NCBI GenBank assembly: GCA_003952965.2
Contig: RXIC02000090.1
Location: 62,001-126,000 of the forward strand
DNA from: Morella rubra
Taxonomy: Eukaryota > Streptophyta > Magnoliopsida > Fagales > Myricaceae
DNA length: 64,000 nt
Direction: 5' to 3'
Shown here: one piece after another, positions 61,601 to 64,000 of the stretch
Numbering within the stretch: position 1 is the first letter of the stretch
Layout of the letters: each line of letters starts with the position of its first letter
Translations under genes and position numbers: made by a program
Notes under the pieces: model-generated
What the model was told of the DNA's origin: nothing
Databases searched by the model: none
Seen by the model: the letters and a program-made list of their open reading frames with translations, nothing else

Positions 61601-63434
61601 TCTTGACCTTCTTATGTTCATAGTCACTTCCAAATTGCCAGTCAAAACTCCTAAAATAAGAAGGATATGAAAAATTACTTCTCACCGCTTCCTTGACCTT
61701 TCGTATGAACTCATCTTTCTGGTTCACACCCCGGAGTTCCACTCGCACAATCTGTTTTCCACCCACAAAATTTTGCTCAACAGACAGATTTAGATCCCAT
61801 TGGCAAAAACAAAGATCATACTTCAAAAACAAACAAAATCATGGGAAACATGTAGCACTAAAAGTTAGAAGCAGCAGCTCAAATACTAACATGGGGGAAA
61901 CGAAAACAAAGAGACAACAAGAAGGGAAAAAAAAAAATTCATCATTGAGAACCACTGTTTCTAGGACGCCCCTTCCAGCAAAAAGTTGGTATAGTCCCTC
62001 TTTAATTGACTTCGAAACATCTGATGGAACTCTCTAAAGCCCACACTTAGGCGGGATACCAAATGATAACTTACGGATTTGTTGCCTAACTTGGTAACAA
62101 TGGCAATGGCATCAAATTATTATAGGGCTGATGGGGCCCAATGTAATACATGTTTGCTCACATATCTTCATTTATTGAACTCTAAAAAGTGAAATAATCA
62201 AAGATTTCAAAAGCTAAACAACAGTCTAGGAGCTCATAACCACAGTTGCCTGCTTGTTTAGAATACAGAACGACAGTTCAATCCAAGTCATCTATCCCCA
62301 CAAACTAGTAGTATGAAGGATAGGGGACTATGCTGACCACCACAACTCAGCTAAAAATGCTATTAGCATATCACAAAAGAGGAGTTTATAATTATCTACC
62401 TGAATACCCAGACTTACATGAAATAATGAAAAGTCCCATCACAAAATATATCCTTCTCAAATCTCAAACAATTCACCAAGAAAATATTAGGCGGAGAGAC
62501 AAGAACAAAAAATAGGTCATCAAGTGGAAGGTAATCAATTTAGGGGTCGAGGCTTCTGCTAAACCTGGAGTCCACCAAAAAGCAAGTGCACGTGGGAATC
62601 GATAAACCCAGGAACCACAACTTTTCCTTCGAGATTCAACTCTACAGTCCCATATCCTGCCACTTCCTGCATCCATATGATATAATGACGAGACTCCTAA
62701 AACTTACGAGCAGCAAAAAATAGTAGAAAGCATATAAGATTGCATTAAAATTATGTGCCAGCAAAAACCCCGGAGGCAATTAAACACCAATTAACAACGA
62801 GGAGTTGCATTGGGATACACCATCAAGAAAAATATTATCTTCAGTGGACAGCAGAAAAGTCACTTAAATCCAACTCACAACGTATCTCTTCGACCTTTCA
62901 AACACCGTCCACCACTTCAATCCGGTACAACTTATCTTTTCTTTCTTTTACCATTGTGCAACTAATTCCCATACAACCGACACATATGATAACAACTAGT
63001 CAGACACTGCTTCTAACTTATTTGCATACGGAGATAGCAGAACATGCGTGTGCTTGATCAAAAGCTATTTGCTTTAGTCAAAAATTATAGGTTAGGATTT
63101 CGAAATTGATTTTATCTAAATTTGCGCGTGTTTTTTGAGAGATTAGAGATATGGATATTAGACAACTACGACGTCAATGATGATGGATGACCTGGACGAA
63201 GGAATGGTTGCCGACGCGGAGAATCCTGCCGTTCCGAACGGCCGTGGAATCTGCGAAAGGGAGGGATTCATCGCTAGTGAATATCACCGCATTCTTCACC
63301 ACCAAGTCCGCCACCGGAGCCGAAAACGACGGCGGCGGCGAACACGACGAAGAAGAAATTGGAACCCACGAAAACCTGAGAACGACGGCCAAAACGACGA
63401 CGATTGCGGCCGAGGCAAGCGCGTAAAGCTTCAT
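55605..63434 (-). CDS. LAF3: LAF3-like amidohydrolase, 3' exon not found
   Basis: Metal-dependent amidohydrolase of the LONG AFTER FAR-RED 3 family, linked in Arabidopsis to phytochrome A responses. Thirteen minus-strand exons: 63192-63434, 62565-62666, 61686-61751, 60743-60877, 60531-60654, 58790-58984, 58240-58325, 57463-57570, 57065-56970, 56897-56799, 56664-56590, 55982-55851, 55720-55605; all GT/AG and in phase, 525 codons. Start [19 protein letters not shown] gives a signal peptide or anchor. Then [14 protein letters not shown], the HxH metal site in [26 protein letters not shown]-like [45 protein letters not shown] and FGSDWP. The acceptor of the fourth exon (60,878) adds a few residues relative to Arabidopsis; a nearby acceptor has the wrong phase. 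The last exon (SLSPGKLADFVVL type, about 60 aa) was not found before TAF2 begins. Intron 5 holds LINE relics. Confidence 0.92.
59066..59545 (-). mobile_element. LINE 3'-end relic in LAF3 intron 5, copy 1
   Basis: Starts with a T run and GATAAGTAAGTAAATTTATT, the reverse of a LINE 3' end. The minus strand then resembles the terminal zinc-binding segment of plant LINE reverse transcriptases, with a Trp-rich block like that in copy 2 but broken by stops. Severely 5'-truncated. Confidence 0.6.
59568..59960 (-). mobile_element. LINE 3'-end relic in LAF3 intron 5, copy 2
   Basis: T run with GATAAATAACC, followed on the minus strand by an open stretch of 96 codons (59645-59935). It contains [20 protein letters not shown], the W-rich C-terminal zinc-binding region of non-LTR reverse transcriptases. 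Diverged tandem neighbour of copy 1 in the same orientation, so two integrations at nearly one site or a local duplication. Confidence 0.7.
60226..60265. repeat. C/G-rich low-complexity tract
   Basis: A run of C followed by GCGGGGGGCGGCGGGCACGG in otherwise AT-rich intron. No gene function apparent; base calls here may be unreliable. Confidence 0.7.
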
Positions 63435-63435
63435 A

Positions 63436-63964
63436 TTTTTTTTTTAAGCAAAGACAATATATTACACTGTAAACAACGTTCTCCAGAAGTCAAGCACCAG
63501 CTCGGGATATCACTTGGAGCTATAAAACCATGCAAACACAGTTGTTACACAGAGCAGAGTCAAGCTCGGTTAAGCCGTCTGTCAGGGGTAGTACCGATTA
63601 AAGGGCAAGCCTGGGCTGCTCGAATGGCTTGCTCATTTGCGGAGGAGATGGGTCTTCGGAATATTATTTTGGAAGGAGATGCTCAAGCACTAGTCACTCA
63701 GGCGGTGAATTCGGATGTTTTACCTGATTGGATTATTGAAGCTGAAGTTCTGACTATGCGTGCTATGTTAAGCAGCCATGGGCAGTGGATTTTTAGATGG
63801 ATTCCGCGGGAAGGGAATGGGATGGCTCATGCTTTGGCTCGGTGGGGACTCCAGGTGAAAGATCCGGAATGAGTTGTCGTGGAGGATATTCGTCGGAGTA
63901 TTATTCACTTTGATGTGTCTAGTGAGGGTAGAAGGGTCCCGCCCGTGGGTTAATCTGGAGTTTG
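63436..63964 (+). mobile_element. LINE fragment with RNase H domain directly upstream of LAF3
   Basis: Two bases before the LAF3 ATG (63434) a poly-T tract begins, followed by a LINE-like tail sequence to about 63,550. From about 63,575 the plus strand encodes an RNase H-like domain (RVT_3 type): GQAWAARMACSFAEEMGL, then EGDAQALVTQAV, WIFRWIPREGN and AHALARWG, stop at 63,872. The Asp of EGDA and the WIPREGN-x-AHALA segment are the family's landmarks. The fragment continues to the window edge and occupies what should be the LAF3 promoter. Confidence 0.7.
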
Positions 63965-64000
63965 TACGTAGAATTTTGGAGCGGTGGAAATTTTACGATA

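Noticed and set aside
63177-63434. Plus-strand open frames opposite LAF3 exon 1
   Set aside because: Antisense shadow of a GC-rich coding exon; the longer one only becomes meaningful beyond 63,575, in the LINE RNase H segment.
1-64000. CRISPR arrays, bacterial operons, rRNA or tRNA genes
   Set aside because: The window is plant nuclear DNA; no array of regular spacers and no tRNA or rRNA sequence was recognised by eye.

Overview
The window is nuclear DNA from a flowering plant, most likely a woody eudicot (inference). It has plant-specific genes split into many small exons with GT/AG borders, AT-rich introns and intergenic DNA, and many hAT, MITE and LINE relics. Exon models were read by hand from splice sites and reading frame. 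Protein names come from remembered family sequences, not from a database search.

Layout. (1) 1-9,200, minus strand: the 5' half of NRPE1, the largest subunit of plant RNA polymerase V, with a 5'-UTR intron; its C-terminal half lies beyond base 1. (2) 9,956-23,370: two tandem segmental copies, each carrying an NPF (NRT1/PTR) transporter gene. The first (11,823-15,154) is intact, 574 aa. The second (18,008-22,583) is broken by a frameshift in exon 4 and has two hAT relics in its introns. (3) 24,900-32,000: a third, intact NPF gene (27,847-30,670, 582 aa) flanked by copies of an intergenic repeat and several MITEs. (4) 32,994-33,510, minus strand: a two-exon gene for a small secreted peptide with a tight six-cysteine pattern, resembling NCR or defensin-like peptides. 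(5) 33,227-45,803: a palindrome with about 6.2-kb arms around a spacer of about 100 bp. Each arm carries exons 1-4 of a fourth NPF gene; exon 5 is missing from both. The right arm stops exactly at a 100-N gap (45,804-45,903). (6) 45,904-52,320, minus strand: nine exons of the C-terminal part of TAF2 (TFIID subunit 2). (7) 52,330-55,600: repeats and an hAT MITE where the 5' exons of TAF2 and the last exon of the next gene should be. (8) 55,605-63,434, minus strand: thirteen exons of a LAF3-like amidohydrolase, with LINE relics in intron 5 and directly upstream of the start codon.

The four NPF loci have identical lengths for exons 2, 3 and 5 (218, 252 and 886 nt, the last where present) and nearly identical exon 4. 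They are clearly products of local duplication and look like the NPF5 clade of proton-coupled transporters. NRPE1, TAF2 and LAF3 are conserved genes with unrelated jobs (RNA-directed DNA methylation, Pol II initiation, and phytochrome-linked amidohydrolase). They bracket a fast-changing transporter and peptide cluster. The palindrome, the gap and the incomplete TAF2/LAF3 pair mean that assembly error must be excluded before reading 33-56 kb as real chromosome structure.
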